A stretch of DNA of 64,000 bases, from positions 124,001 to 188,000 of the forward strand of contig NZ_VXKK01000026.1 in the NCBI RefSeq assembly GCF_008693105.1, written 5' to 3'. Source of the stretch: Corynebacterium flavescens. Its GTDB lineage: Bacteria; Actinomycetota; Actinomycetes; Mycobacteriales; Mycobacteriaceae. Positions within the stretch are counted from its first letter, which is position 1. Every line of letters starts with the position of its first letter. Positions 27,212 through 37,364 of this stretch are shown piece after piece. Under the pieces are notes generated by a model. It saw only the letters and a program-made list of their open reading frames with translations, did not search any database and was not told the DNA's origin. The translations under genes were made by a program, and so were the position numbers.

Positions 27212-28027
27212 ATGAAGGCAGCTAGCCGCGAAGCTCTCGCACACGTCGAAACCCGCCTGGATGAGATCCTAGCCCGCGACAACGCTGTTGCGACTGCTGC
27301 ACAGGCAGGCCTCGACCTTTTTGAGGTCGTCGACGTTCTAGACGGCGAGCGCGAATTGCGCGTCGATCTTAATAACGCCGCCGCCTCGGCCGAGACCCGC
27401 AAGAAGCTGGCAATGGATCTATTTGGAGACAAGGTTTCTCCGGTCGCCGCACAGGTGATCGAGGCCGCAGTTTCTGAGCATTGGTCCACCGGTCGCGACT
27501 TGGTCAACGGCCTTGTCACCCTCGGACGTCGTGCTTTGTTGCGCGGAGCCGAGTCCCAAGGCCAGCTGGGCCAGGTCGAGGACGAGCTTTACCGTCTCGC
27601 CCAGATCCTGGACCGCGAGGCTGAGCTGACCCAGTTGCTTTCGGATTACACTGCTCCTTCCGCACGCAAGCGCGGATTGCTGGCAAACGTGCTCTACGGG
27701 AAGGTCACGATGTTTACTGAGGCGCTCGCGCTTCAGGCAATCGGACGCCCCGAGCGCAACCCCATCGATGATGTCTCCGCTTTGTCTGACTCCGCAGCAG
27801 CGCTGCAGGGGCGCGAAATTGCGCGTGTGACATCTGCTGGAGAGCTGAACGAAGGCCAGCAGGCAGTGCTCGCCGAGAAGCTGGGCAAGATTTATGGTCG
27901 TGCGATGTCCATCCATGCTGAGGTTGACACCAGCCTCCTCGGTGGTGTGCGCATCCGCGTTGGTGACGAAGTTATTGACGGTTCGACGGCAGGCAAGATT
28001 GCCCGCCTGCGGGCCCAGATGGCATAG
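27212..28027 (+). CDS. atpH: ATP synthase F1 subunit delta
   Basis: A 271-residue stator subunit linking the b stalk to the top of F1. It is longer than the E. coli protein (about 177 residues), as in other corynebacteria, with an N-terminal extension before the six-helix domain. The C-terminal end has the typical DTSLLGGVRIRVGDEVIDGS segment. It starts six bases after atpF and ends 62 bases before atpA. Confidence 0.95.
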   Translation: MKAASREALAHVETRLDEILARDNAVATAAQAGLDLFEVVDVLDGERELRVDLNNAAASAETRKKLAMDLFGDKVSPVAAQVIEAAVSEHWSTGRDLVNGLVTLGRRALLRGAESQGQLGQVEDELYRLAQILDREAELTQLLSDYTAPSARKRGLLANVLYGKVTMFTEALALQAIGRPERNPIDDVSALSDSAAALQGREIARVTSAGELNEGQQAVLAEKLGKIYGRAMSIHAEVDTSLLGGVRIRVGDEVIDGSTAGKIARLRAQMA

Positions 28028-28089
28028 ACCAAGACGACAGAAGTGAAAACAAGTAATTGCTGGAAGATACTACCGAGAGCAGGAAGAAC

Positions 28090-29730
28090 ATGGCGGAGCT
28101 GACGATCTCCTCCGATGAGATTCGTAGCGCGATTGCGAACTACACCTCGAGCTACTCCGCGGAGGCCTCCCGTGAGGAGGTCGGCGCGGTAATTTCGGCA
28201 GCTGACGGTATTGCGCAGGTTTCTGGCCTGCCATCCGTTATGGCGAATGAGCTGCTCGAGTTCCCAGGCGGCCTCATCGGCGTTGCTCAGAACCTGGACA
28301 CCAACTCGATTGGCGTCGTGGTGCTGGGTAACTTCGAGTCCCTCAAGGAGGGCGACGAGGTCAAGAGGACCGGCGAGGTCCTTTCCATTCCCGTGGGCGA
28401 GGAATTCCTCGGCCGCGTAATCAACCCATTGGGCCAGCCGATTGACGGCTTGGGTCCCATCGCCGCTGAAGAGGAACGCGTCCTCGAGCTGCAGGCACCT
28501 TCCGTGCTGCAGCGTCAGCCGGTGGAAGAGCCGATGCAGACGGGTATCAAGGCTATCGACGCCATGACCCCGATCGGTCGCGGTCAGCGTCAGCTGATCA
28601 TTGGTGACCGCAAGACCGGCAAGACCGCGGTCTGCATCGACACCATTTTGAACCAGAAGGCAAACTGGGAGTCTGGCGATAAGGACAAGCAGGTACGTTG
28701 TATCTACGTTGCTATCGGCCAGAAGGGCACCACCATCGCTGGTGTGCGCCACACCCTTGAGCAGCACGGTGCGCTGGAGTACACCACCATCGTTGCCGCT
28801 CCGGCCTCTGATTCCGCAGGCTTTAAGTGGCTCGCCCCCTTCTCGGGCGCGGCCCTGGGCCAGCACTGGATGTACCAGGGCGAGCACGTCCTGATTATTT
28901 ATGATGATCTCACCAAGCAGGCCGAGGCCTACCGTGCGATCTCCCTTCTGCTTCGCCGTCCGCCAGGGCGCGAGGCTTACCCGGGTGACGTCTTCTACCT
29001 GCACTCTCGTTTGCTCGAGCGCGCAGCGAAGCTTTCCGATGACATGGGTGCCGGTTCCATGACCGCATTGCCGATCATCGAGACGAAGGCCAACGACGTT
29101 TCGGCCTTCATCCCGACCAACGTTATTTCCATTACTGACGGCCAGGTCTTCCTGGAGTCCGACCTGTTCAACCAGGGCGTCCGTCCGGCAATTAACGTCG
29201 GTGTCTCCGTGTCCCGCGTCGGTGGCGCTGCCCAGACCAAGGGCATGAAGAAGGTGGCAGGTAACCTGCGTCTGGATCTCGCGGCATACCGCGACCTGCA
29301 GGCCTTCGCCGCCTTCGCATCGGACCTGGATGCGGCCTCCAAGGCACAGCTCGAGCGCGGCGCTCGCCTCGTTGAGCTGCTCAAGCAGGCCGAGTCCTCC
29401 CCGCAGCCGGTCGAGTACCAGATGGTTTCCATCTTCCTCGCTGACCAGGGCATCTTCGACGTCGTTCCCGTTGAAGACGTTCGCCGCTTTGAGGTCGAGG
29501 TTCACGAGTACCTCAACCAGCACGCTCCGGAAGTATTCGCGCAGATTGCTGGCGGCAAAGCCTTGACCGACGAGTCCAAGGAAACCTTGGTCTCGGCAGC
29601 GAAGGACTTCACTCCTAGCTTCCGCACCACCGAGGGACACAACATCGGCACCGAGGCGCCGGTTGATCCCCTCAACGCGGATGAAGTGAAGAAGACCGAG
29701 CTCAGCGTCTCCCGTAAGACGGCCAACTAG
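28090..29730 (+). CDS. atpA: ATP synthase F1 subunit alpha
   Basis: A 546-residue regulatory nucleotide-binding subunit of F1. The P-loop GDRKTGKTA is near residue 173, and the [15 protein letters not shown] and late [21 protein letters not shown] segments are typical. The C-terminal tail runs some 30 residues past the E. coli protein, as in other actinobacteria. I chose ATG 28090, with AGGAAG just upstream (28081-28086); an upstream in-frame TTG at 28057 would add 11 residues. Confidence 0.97.
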   Translation: MAELTISSDEIRSAIANYTSSYSAEASREEVGAVISAADGIAQVSGLPSVMANELLEFPGGLIGVAQNLDTNSIGVVVLGNFESLKEGDEVKRTGEVLSIPVGEEFLGRVINPLGQPIDGLGPIAAEEERVLELQAPSVLQRQPVEEPMQTGIKAIDAMTPIGRGQRQLIIGDRKTGKTAVCIDTILNQKANWESGDKDKQVRCIYVAIGQKGTTIAGVRHTLEQHGALEYTTIVAAPASDSAGFKWLAPFSGAALGQHWMYQGEHVLIIYDDLTKQAEAYRAISLLLRRPPGREAYPGDVFYLHSRLLERAAKLSDDMGAGSMTALPIIETKANDVSAFIPTNVISITDGQVFLESDLFNQGVRPAINVGVSVSRVGGAAQTKGMKKVAGNLRLDLAAYRDLQAFAAFASDLDAASKAQLERGARLVELLKQAESSPQPVEYQMVSIFLADQGIFDVVPVEDVRRFEVEVHEYLNQHAPEVFAQIAGGKALTDESKETLVSAAKDFTPSFRTTEGHNIGTEAPVDPLNADEVKKTELSVSRKTAN

Positions 29731-29789
29731 GGCTGCGTCGAGCTCTCAGAGTAAACCGTCTAGATACCAAGAAGGGAGGAACGAACACT

Positions 29790-30791
29790 ATGGCTAATCT
29801 TCGTGAACTGCGCGACCGCATCCGGTCCGTCAATTCCACCAAGAAGATCACCAAAGCACAGGAGCTCATCGCTACCTCGCGCATTACTAAGGCCCAGGCC
29901 CGTGTGGAGGCTTCACAGCCTTATGCACACGAGCTTGCTAACGTGCTCAACCGGCTCGCTGCCGTGAGCTCGCTGGATCACTCTATGCTGCGCGAGCGTG
30001 TTGACGGCAAGGTCGCTGCCATTCTCGTGGTCTCTTCTGACCGCGGAATGTGCGGTGGCTACAACAACAACGTCTTCAAGAAGGCGGCTGAGCTCGAGGC
30101 ACTGCTCCGGCAGGAAGGATTCGACGTAGTCCGCTACGTTACTGGCAGCAAGGGCGTCGGCTTCTACAAGTTCCGCGAGGCCGAGGTGGCGGGAAGCTGG
30201 GAAGGCTTTTCGCAGGATCCCTCGTGGGAGTCCACCCACGATGTCCGTCGTCACATGATCGACGGCTTCGTTGCGGGTTCCCATGGGACCGCCAAGGCAC
30301 GTCCGGGACTCAACACGGAGGCCAACGGAGGGGATTCGAACGCGGTTGTCCGCGGCTTCGATTCCGTTCACGTTGTCTACACCGAGTTTGAGAACATGTT
30401 GACTCAGACCGCGCGCGCCCAGCAGTTGTTGCCGGTTGTGCCCGTCATCGAGAACGAGGAATACCAACTTGGGGATTCCGCGCTTTCCGACGCCGAGTCG
30501 GCAGATCAGCTCACCCCTGATTACGACTTCGAACCGGACGCAGATACCCTGATGGAAGCGCTGCTTCCTCAGTATGTCTCCCGCCTGCTGTTTGAAATGT
30601 TCTTGGAGGCTTCGGCCGCCGAGTCCGCTGCACGCCGTACTGCTATGAAGTCTGCGACTGATAACGCGACGGAATTGGTCAAGGACCTTTCCCGCGTGGC
30701 CAACCAGGCACGTCAGGCACAGATTACCCAGGAAATTACAGAGATCGTCGGTGGCGCTGGTGCGCTCGCCGAAAGCGCAGAAAGTGACTAG
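29790..30791 (+). CDS. atpG: ATP synthase F1 subunit gamma
   Basis: A 333-residue central shaft that couples rotation of the c-ring to catalysis. The N-terminal RIRSVNSTKKITKAQ and the C-terminal MKSATDNATELVKDLSRVANQARQAQITQEITEIVGGA helices form the coiled-coil axle. The middle holds an insertion of some 15-20 residues around EANGGDSNAVVRG not found in E. coli, resembling the loop reported for actinobacterial gamma subunits, where it limits ATP hydrolysis. AAGGGAGGA (29770-29778) is a strong RBS. Confidence 0.96.
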   Translation: MANLRELRDRIRSVNSTKKITKAQELIATSRITKAQARVEASQPYAHELANVLNRLAAVSSLDHSMLRERVDGKVAAILVVSSDRGMCGGYNNNVFKKAAELEALLRQEGFDVVRYVTGSKGVGFYKFREAEVAGSWEGFSQDPSWESTHDVRRHMIDGFVAGSHGTAKARPGLNTEANGGDSNAVVRGFDSVHVVYTEFENMLTQTARAQQLLPVVPVIENEEYQLGDSALSDAESADQLTPDYDFEPDADTLMEALLPQYVSRLLFEMFLEASAAESAARRTAMKSATDNATELVKDLSRVANQARQAQITQEITEIVGGAGALAESAESD

Positions 30792-32240
<1,449 letters not shown>

Positions 32241-32250
32241 GGAGTGCGAC

Positions 32251-32619
32251 ATGGCTGACATCACCGCTGAACTGGTTGCCGTCGAGCGCATGCTGTGGTC
32301 TGGACAGGCCACCATGGTCACGGCTGAGACCACCGAGGGTGAGATCGGCGTGCTTCCTGGACACGAGCCAGTTATCGGTCAGTTGATCGATAACGGCGTA
32401 GTGACCATTCGCCCCGTCGACGGTGACCGCTTGGTCGCCGCCGTACAGGGTGGCTTCCTCTCCGTATCCCAGAAGAAGATCACCGTGCTCGCAGACTGGG
32501 CAATCTGGTCTACCGAGATCGACGAGGCCCGTGCCACCGAAGATCTCAAGTCCGAGGACGAGGTGACCCGTTCCCGAGCCGAGGCCGCGTTGCGTGCCCT
32601 TCGGCGCGCGCAGGCTTAA
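32251..32619 (+). CDS. atpC: ATP synthase F1 subunit epsilon
   Basis: A 122-residue subunit with the N-terminal beta-sandwich ([22 protein letters not shown]) and a short C-terminal helical part, shorter than in E. coli as expected for actinobacteria. It sits at the foot of the gamma shaft and limits wasteful ATP hydrolysis. AGGGAGTG (32240-32247) precedes the ATG. It is the last gene of the operon and is followed by a hairpin with a T-rich tail. Confidence 0.95.
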   Translation: MADITAELVAVERMLWSGQATMVTAETTEGEIGVLPGHEPVIGQLIDNGVVTIRPVDGDRLVAAVQGGFLSVSQKKITVLADWAIWSTEIDEARATEDLKSEDEVTRSRAEAALRALRRAQA

Positions 32620-32673
32620 CCGAGCCCTAGGATAAGGGGAGTAGGGGCAGCAATGACCGCCCTTCCCGCTCTC

Positions 32674-32709
32674 AACCGCACCACCTTGCTTTGCGAGGTC
32701 GGTGCGGTT
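32674..32709 (+). terminator. Intrinsic terminator of the atp operon
   Basis: AACCGCACC (32674-32682) pairs with GGTGCGGTT (32701-32709) and the stem runs into TTCTTGTTTTCTTT. It lies 55 bases after the atpC stop. Confidence 0.85.
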
Positions 32710-32777
32710 TCTTGTTTTCTTTGGGATTGCTTCCTGGCTTCTATGGGGCGTTGTCTCGTTAGTGCCGGAGGCTGGAA

Positions 32778-32808
32778 TTGGGCAAATCACGGGGCAAGAC
32801 GCTAGACT
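32778..32808 (+). promoter_or_regulatory. Putative promoter of the DUF2550 gene
   Basis: TTGGGC (32778-32783) and TAGACT (32803-32808), 19 bases apart, lie downstream of the atp terminator and upstream of ATG 32863. Confidence 0.45.
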
Positions 32809-32862
32809 TCTCTTATTGTTTCAGCGACCCCGTGAGTTTGTGGCAAGAATGGAGATCCATCA

Positions 32863-33336
32863 ATGGATGCTTTGTTTACGGTCATTTTTTGGCTTCTCGT
32901 CATCGCCTGTGTGACGTTGGGTCTCCTCGCGGCCTTTCGCTTCTTCCGTCTGCGCTCGCGCGGCACTTCCGTACTTCTGCGGAAGATGCCAGCCAAGGAT
33001 TCTCATTCTTGGCGCCACGGCATGCTGCGATATATCGGGGAGTCCGTAAAGTTTTATAAGCTTCGCTCCGTATGGCCCACCGCAGATCTCGTATTAGACC
33101 GCCTCGACGTCGAACTTCTTGGTAACCGCAAGTTGGATGACGACGAGGCTTCTTTTATGCCCGAGGCCACCGAGGTTCTGCACTTTCGTGCCGGGGAACG
33201 CGAGTACGAGTTCGCTTCAGATCAACACGGCATTCTTGCCTTGACCGCGTGGATCGAATCGGCGCCTTCGCGCAGGCAAGAGAAGCGTGACTTCGAGCGC
33301 CTGCGCAGCCGCGCTACCCGCTATCCCAAGCAATAG
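32863..33336 (+). CDS. DUF2550 family membrane protein
   Basis: A 157-residue protein with a single N-terminal membrane helix (about residues 4-28) and a soluble domain matching the DUF2550 family, found right after atpC in mycobacteria (Rv1312) and corynebacteria. The conserved core includes WRHGMLRYIGESVKFYKLRSVW and the later REYEFAS segment. Function is unknown; the position next to the ATP synthase is conserved but it has its own promoter and follows a terminator. TGGAGA lies nine bases before the ATG. The nucS gene begins 24 bases after it ends. Confidence 0.85.
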   Translation: MDALFTVIFWLLVIACVTLGLLAAFRFFRLRSRGTSVLLRKMPAKDSHSWRHGMLRYIGESVKFYKLRSVWPTADLVLDRLDVELLGNRKLDDDEASFMPEATEVLHFRAGEREYEFASDQHGILALTAWIESAPSRRQEKRDFERLRSRATRYPKQ

Positions 33337-33360
33337 TTCGCAACCGCTAGGGTAGAGGGC

Positions 33361-34053
33361 ATGCGTTTAGTAGTTGCCCGTTGCACTGTAGATTATGTCG
33401 GTCGTCTCGATGCTCACTTGCCCGTTGCGGATCGCCTCATCCTCATCAAGGCGGATGGTTCTGTGTCGATCCACGCCGATGACCGGGCGTATAAGCCGCT
33501 GAACTGGATGACCCCACCCTGCACGCTCGAGCAGAGCCCAATCACGGACATTGATGGTGAGGACACCGGGGATGAGCTGTGGTTAGTCGAAAGCCCAAAG
33601 GGCGAGCAGCTGCGCATCACGGTGTCGCAGATTCACCAGGACATTTCGGTCGAGTTGGGAGAGGACCCCGGCCTGGTCAAGGACGGGGTAGAAGCTCACC
33701 TGCAGGCATTGTTGGCAGAACACATCGACACCATTGGTAAGGGCTATACGTTGGTGCGTCGAGAGTATCCCACGGCCATCGGGCCCGTCGATATTATGGC
33801 TCGTGATGCCGATAAGAAGTTTGTTGCCATTGAGGTCAAGCGCCGTGGCGGCATCGATGGGGTAGAGCAGCTTACGCGCTACCTTGAGTTGCTCAATCGG
33901 GACGAGTTGCTCAAGCCGGTGCAGGGGGTTTTCGCCGCCCAGGAGATTAAGCCCCAGGCGCGAACCTTGGCCGAAGATCGAGGGATTCGCTGCGTCATCT
34001 TGAACTATCAGGATCTGCGCGGCATTGAGTCCAATGAGCTGCGGTTGTTCTAG
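33361..34053 (+). CDS. nucS: Mismatch-specific endonuclease NucS/EndoMS
   Basis: A 230-residue nuclease that cuts both strands at mismatches and serves as the mismatch-repair system of actinobacteria lacking MutS and MutL. The N-terminal DNA-binding and dimer domain begins [16 protein letters not shown]. The C-terminal RecB-like nuclease carries the catalytic Asp in GPVDIMARD (about residue 144) and the E-x-K in [10 protein letters not shown] (about 157-159), with the QLTRYLE helix following. A TAGGGT at 33348-33353 lies seven bases before the ATG. Its stop shares a base with the start of a small zinc-binding protein gene. Confidence 0.95.
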   Translation: MRLVVARCTVDYVGRLDAHLPVADRLILIKADGSVSIHADDRAYKPLNWMTPPCTLEQSPITDIDGEDTGDELWLVESPKGEQLRITVSQIHQDISVELGEDPGLVKDGVEAHLQALLAEHIDTIGKGYTLVRREYPTAIGPVDIMARDADKKFVAIEVKRRGGIDGVEQLTRYLELLNRDELLKPVQGVFAAQEIKPQARTLAEDRGIRCVILNYQDLRGIESNELRLF

Positions 34054-34337
34054 TGCCGCGCCGCAATCGGAGGCAGAGGAGTCAGCCGCGCTATTTGCCG
34101 CCGGATGGAACATCTTTCTTCGGCTCCCAAAGCGTGGAAGGTCCCAGCTGGACTCACGGTGAGACCTATGTGGTGCGACAGATCGGCTCGGCACGGGCAA
34201 CGAAGTTCTACGTCTGCCCCGGATGTAACCAAAATATTCCGCCCGGGGTGGCGCATGTAGTGGCCTGGCCACGCGATACCGGCCGGCAGGGTGAAGACCG
34301 GCGGCACTGGCACCGCCACTGTTGGGAGCGAAGGTAG
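34053..34337 (+). CDS. Small putative zinc-binding protein overlapping nucS
   Basis: A 94-residue basic protein whose GTG start overlaps the nucS stop (TAGTG), implying coupled translation. The C-terminal half has CPGC, an inner His, and HWHRHC, an arrangement (C-x2-C ... H-x2-H-C) resembling a zinc ribbon or a degenerate HNH fold, with a conserved-looking GPSWTHGETYVVRQIGSARATK before it. I do not recognise an enzymatic family. Its coupling to nucS suggests a role in DNA binding or repair, which is inference. The next gene starts ten bases after its stop. Confidence 0.7.
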   Translation: MPRRNRRQRSQPRYLPPDGTSFFGSQSVEGPSWTHGETYVVRQIGSARATKFYVCPGCNQNIPPGVAHVVAWPRDTGRQGEDRRHWHRHCWERR

Positions 34338-34347
34338 GATAGGCCTC

Positions 34348-34656
34348 ATGATTGTTGCATTTTCTGTTGCCCCCGCGGTTGTTGATAATGACTCCGCAGA
34401 GATGTCTGCGGCTGTGGCCGAGGCTGTGCGCGTTGTCCGTGCCTCGGGTCTTCCCAATGAGACCAATGCCATGTTCACTCTCATCGAAGGAGAGTGGGAT
34501 GAGGTATTCGGCGTGATTAAGAAGGCCACCGATGCTGTGCGTGCGGTTTCTCCGCGAACTTCCTTAGTTATTAAGGCAGATATTCGGGAGGGCGTGACCG
34601 GGCAGCTTACCCAGAAGGTCGAGGCCGTAAACCGCCGCTTGGGGGAGAGCTCTTAG
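34348..34656 (+). CDS. Thiamine-binding-like protein (MTH1187/DUF77 family)
   Basis: A 102-residue ferredoxin-like protein of the MTH1187/YkoF-type DUF77 family, members of which bind thiamine or hydroxymethylpyrimidine. The opening IVAFSVAPAV, the central LPNETNAMFTLIEGEWDEVFGVIKKA and the late PRTSLVIKADIREG are typical. No thiamine genes are nearby, so the role remains open. I chose ATG 34348, preceded by TAGGAT (34335-34340), which can act either as a -10 box of a leaderless transcript or as an AGGA RBS. Its stop is next to the start of the thioredoxin-like gene. Confidence 0.8.
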   Translation: MIVAFSVAPAVVDNDSAEMSAAVAEAVRVVRASGLPNETNAMFTLIEGEWDEVFGVIKKATDAVRAVSPRTSLVIKADIREGVTGQLTQKVEAVNRRLGESS

Positions 34657-35559
34657 ATGACGAATCCACGTTCCCCTTTCGTCAACGGTGCTCTTGATTT
34701 GGGGGCGCTGAAAGAGCGCGCGGAACACCGCGAAGATAGCGCTCCAGCGGTAGCTTCCTTTGTTGAGGTAACCCCGGAGAACTTCGAGGCAGAGGTCGTC
34801 CGGCGCTCGGCGCAGGTGCCCGTTGTCGTGCTTATTGGTTCCCCGCGCTCGCCAGCATCGGAGCAACTTAAAGCGGACTTCTCGGCGCTGGCTGCAAAAG
34901 GCAACCATTCCTTCATCGTGGCTTATGTTGACGCTGATGCTGTGCCCCAAGTTGCACAGGTATTTGGCGTGCGCAACCTTCCAACAACGGTCGCTCTCGC
35001 CGCAGGGCAGCCGGTCACCAACTTCGAGGGCGGTCAGCCGGTCGAGGCATTGGAGCAGTGGACTCAGGCTCTAGTAGCCAAACTCGGTCCTCAGTTAAAA
35101 GGCTTGCCGCAGGAGTCCTCGCAAGAAGAAGCCCCAGAAGAGGCCGATCCGCGCTTGGTGGCCGCCGAGGATGAGCTCAACCGTGGCGATGTCGGTGCGG
35201 CTATTGCCTCTTATGACAAGATCCTTGCCGCAGAACCCTCCAACGGCGAGGTTAAAAAGGCCCGCGCAATGGCAGTCGTGCTCAAGCGTTTGGCAGCGGG
35301 CAGCAACGGCGCAGATCCCATCGCCGCCGCAGATTCTGACCAGGCCGATACGGAAAAGCAGCTGCTCGCTGCCGATGCCGAGGTAGCTGCTGGCGTTGCA
35401 GAGAAGGCTTTCTCACGTCTCATCGGGGCTATTTCTCGCAGCGCCGGTGCTGAGAAACAGGCTTTGAAAGAACGGCTGCTGGAGCTTTTCACTCTTTTTG
35501 AGGGCTCGGACCCGCGTGTACTTCAGGCTCGTACAGATCTGGCTAGTGCCCTGTATTAA
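34657..35559 (+). CDS. Thioredoxin-like/TPR protein (YbbN/CnoX-like) lacking CxxC
   Basis: A 300-residue protein with an N-terminal thioredoxin fold and a C-terminal helical region that looks like tetratricopeptide repeats. The active-site position reads SPRSPASE, so the redox cysteines are missing, while the cis-proline loop (VRNLPTTVAL) is kept. The whole protein has no CxxC. This matches YbbN/CnoX-type proteins, which act as holdases and deliver clients to DnaK or GroEL. In corynebacteria and mycobacteria a similar gene lies in this region (Rv1324-like). It begins directly after the DUF77 gene, so the two are co-transcribed. Confidence 0.85.
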   Translation: MTNPRSPFVNGALDLGALKERAEHREDSAPAVASFVEVTPENFEAEVVRRSAQVPVVVLIGSPRSPASEQLKADFSALAAKGNHSFIVAYVDADAVPQVAQVFGVRNLPTTVALAAGQPVTNFEGGQPVEALEQWTQALVAKLGPQLKGLPQESSQEEAPEEADPRLVAAEDELNRGDVGAAIASYDKILAAEPSNGEVKKARAMAVVLKRLAAGSNGADPIAAADSDQADTEKQLLAADAEVAAGVAEKAFSRLIGAISRSAGAEKQALKERLLELFTLFEGSDPRVLQARTDLASALY

Positions 35560-35630
35560 ATACTTAATTCCCCAAAATGGAGGAGGAATGGTGGCTGCTG
35601 ACCCATATATGCCCATTTAATTCCCTCCTT

Positions 35631-35664
35631 AAATTAACCCCGTGGCGTACCCCGGGGTTAATTT
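35631..35664. terminator. Hairpin terminator after the thioredoxin-like gene
   Basis: AAATTAACCCCG (35631-35642) pairs perfectly with CGGGGTTAATTT (35653-35664) over ten bases. The A/T ends allow termination in both directions. A second possible pairing of GGGG (35654-35657) with CCCC (35673-35676), and a T run at 35690-35695, lie just beyond. Confidence 0.7.
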
Positions 35665-35709
35665 GGGTTTAGCCCCTGCGGCAATGAGATTTTTTCTATC
35701 AATGTGCAG

Positions 35710-35718
35710 TGGTATATT
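35710..35718 (+). promoter_or_regulatory. Extended -10 promoter for the dicarboxylate transporter
   Basis: TGGTATATT forms an extended -10 (TGn-TATATT) about 105 bases before ATG 35824. The -35 region is only a T run. Confidence 0.45.
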
Positions 35719-35823
35719 TTCCCCCTATACCCGGCCTGTGAGCCGCTTCACTTAGCAATCCTATTGTCCTGTGACCCGCGCCCGCCTGGTAGCCAGCTCA
35801 CTTTTTGAAAAGGGGATTTCTCC

Positions 35824-37245
35824 ATGTCCACTCTGTCTTCTGACGGGCCAAAGATCGCCCCGTCTAAGAAACCAACGAAGGACCGCACGCACTGGCTCTA
35901 TATCGCAGTCATCATCGCGGTTTTCTCCGGCATTGTATTCGGCCTGGTCGCACCTGACGTAGCAGCGGGTTTCAAGATCGTCGGAACCATGTTCGTCAGC
36001 CTGATCAAGATGATCATCGCCCCAGTCATCTTCTGTACCATCGTGCTGGGCATCGGCTCCGTTCGCGCCGCTGCCTCCGTTGGTCGCGCGGGCGGTATCG
36101 CCCTAACCTACTTCATTGTCATGTCGACCTTCGCCCTCGGCGTGGGTCTGCTGGTTGGCAACATTATTGAGCCGGGCACCGGCCTGAATATTCATGCCAC
36201 TGCGGGCGAAGCTGACAAGTACGTCGCTCAGGCAGAAGAAGGGGCTCATGGCCTCTCCGGTTTCATCCAGGGCATCATCCCGGATACTTTCTTCTCTGCC
36301 TTTACCTCTGGTTCCGTCCTGCAGGTGCTCTTCGTGGCCCTGCTCTCCGGCTTCGCTGTGCAGGCACTGGGCAAGCACGGTGAGCCGATTCTCCGCGGCA
36401 TCGCCCACTTCCAGCGTCTGACCTTCAAGATCCTGAGCATGATCCTGTGGATCGCTCCGATTGGTGCTTTCGGTGCCATTGCCGGCGTCGTCGGCGCCAC
36501 CGGCTTCGGGGCTGTTAAGTCCCTAGCCGTGCTGATGCTCGCCTTCTACATCACCTGCTTCCTCTTCGTGTTCGTGGTGCTGGGTCTCATCGCTCGCTTC
36601 TTGGGTGGAATCAGCATGTGGAAACTGTGCAAGTACCTGGGCCGCGAGTTCCTGCTCATCGTCGCAACCTCCTCTTCCGAGTCGGCTTTGCCCAACTTGA
36701 TGCGCAAGATGGAGCACCTCGGCGTCGACAAGCCGACCGTCGGCATCGTTGTCCCCACCGGCTATTCCTTCAACCTGGATGGTACGGCTATCTACCTGAC
36801 CTTGTCCGCCATCTTCATCTCCGACGCGATGAACATGCCGATGTCCCTGCCGGAGCAGGTCTCCTTGCTCGTGTTCATGATCATCGCCTCCAAGGGTGCG
36901 GCAGGTGTCTCTGGCGCAGGCCTGGCCACGCTGGCGGCTGGTCTGCAATCGCACCGCCCCGAGCTTCTCGACGGCGTTGGTGTCATCGTCGGTATCGACC
37001 GCTTCATGTCTGAGGCGCGTGCGCTTACCAACTTCGCGGGCAATGCCCTGGCCACCGTGCTCGTGGGTCGTTGGACCCACACCATCGACATGCCGCGTGT
37101 GCATTCCGTTCTTAACGGCGAGCTCCCTTACATCGAGAGCGAGGCTGATAACACCGTTGAGATGTCTAATCCCACGGTCAAGAACCCAGCCACCGCCGAG
37201 CTGCAGCCCACCCCGCAGATTGACCTGGACAACTACCAAAAGTAG
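35824..37245 (+). CDS. Sodium/proton:dicarboxylate symporter (DctA family)
   Basis: A 473-residue DAACS-family transporter with about eight helices and two re-entrant loops. Substrate-site motifs are the serine-rich TSSSESALPNL, the NLDGTAIYL segment of the seventh helix and GAAGVSGAGLATLAAGL in the second hairpin. In C. glutamicum the close family member DctA takes up succinate, fumarate and malate; glutamate transporters share the fold, so the substrate is probable rather than certain. AAAAGGGGA (35808-35816) is the RBS. It has its own promoter after a hairpin terminator. Confidence 0.9.
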   Translation: MSTLSSDGPKIAPSKKPTKDRTHWLYIAVIIAVFSGIVFGLVAPDVAAGFKIVGTMFVSLIKMIIAPVIFCTIVLGIGSVRAAASVGRAGGIALTYFIVMSTFALGVGLLVGNIIEPGTGLNIHATAGEADKYVAQAEEGAHGLSGFIQGIIPDTFFSAFTSGSVLQVLFVALLSGFAVQALGKHGEPILRGIAHFQRLTFKILSMILWIAPIGAFGAIAGVVGATGFGAVKSLAVLMLAFYITCFLFVFVVLGLIARFLGGISMWKLCKYLGREFLLIVATSSSESALPNLMRKMEHLGVDKPTVGIVVPTGYSFNLDGTAIYLTLSAIFISDAMNMPMSLPEQVSLLVFMIIASKGAAGVSGAGLATLAAGLQSHRPELLDGVGVIVGIDRFMSEARALTNFAGNALATVLVGRWTHTIDMPRVHSVLNGELPYIESEADNTVEMSNPTVKNPATAELQPTPQIDLDNYQK

Positions 37246-37364
37246 TCCGGGGGTAACCCAAGTCATAATTAAGTAATGATGTGACAATTCGGCAGGTCTG
37301 CTTGTGTTAATTTTTCTTCAGCAACACTGAGTACTTATATCTCTAGGCACTGAAGGAAAACTCA

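Noticed and set aside
27892..29640. 582-codon open frame opposite atpH and atpA
   Set aside because: A shadow of the highly biased codon use of atpA; both sense genes are unmistakable.
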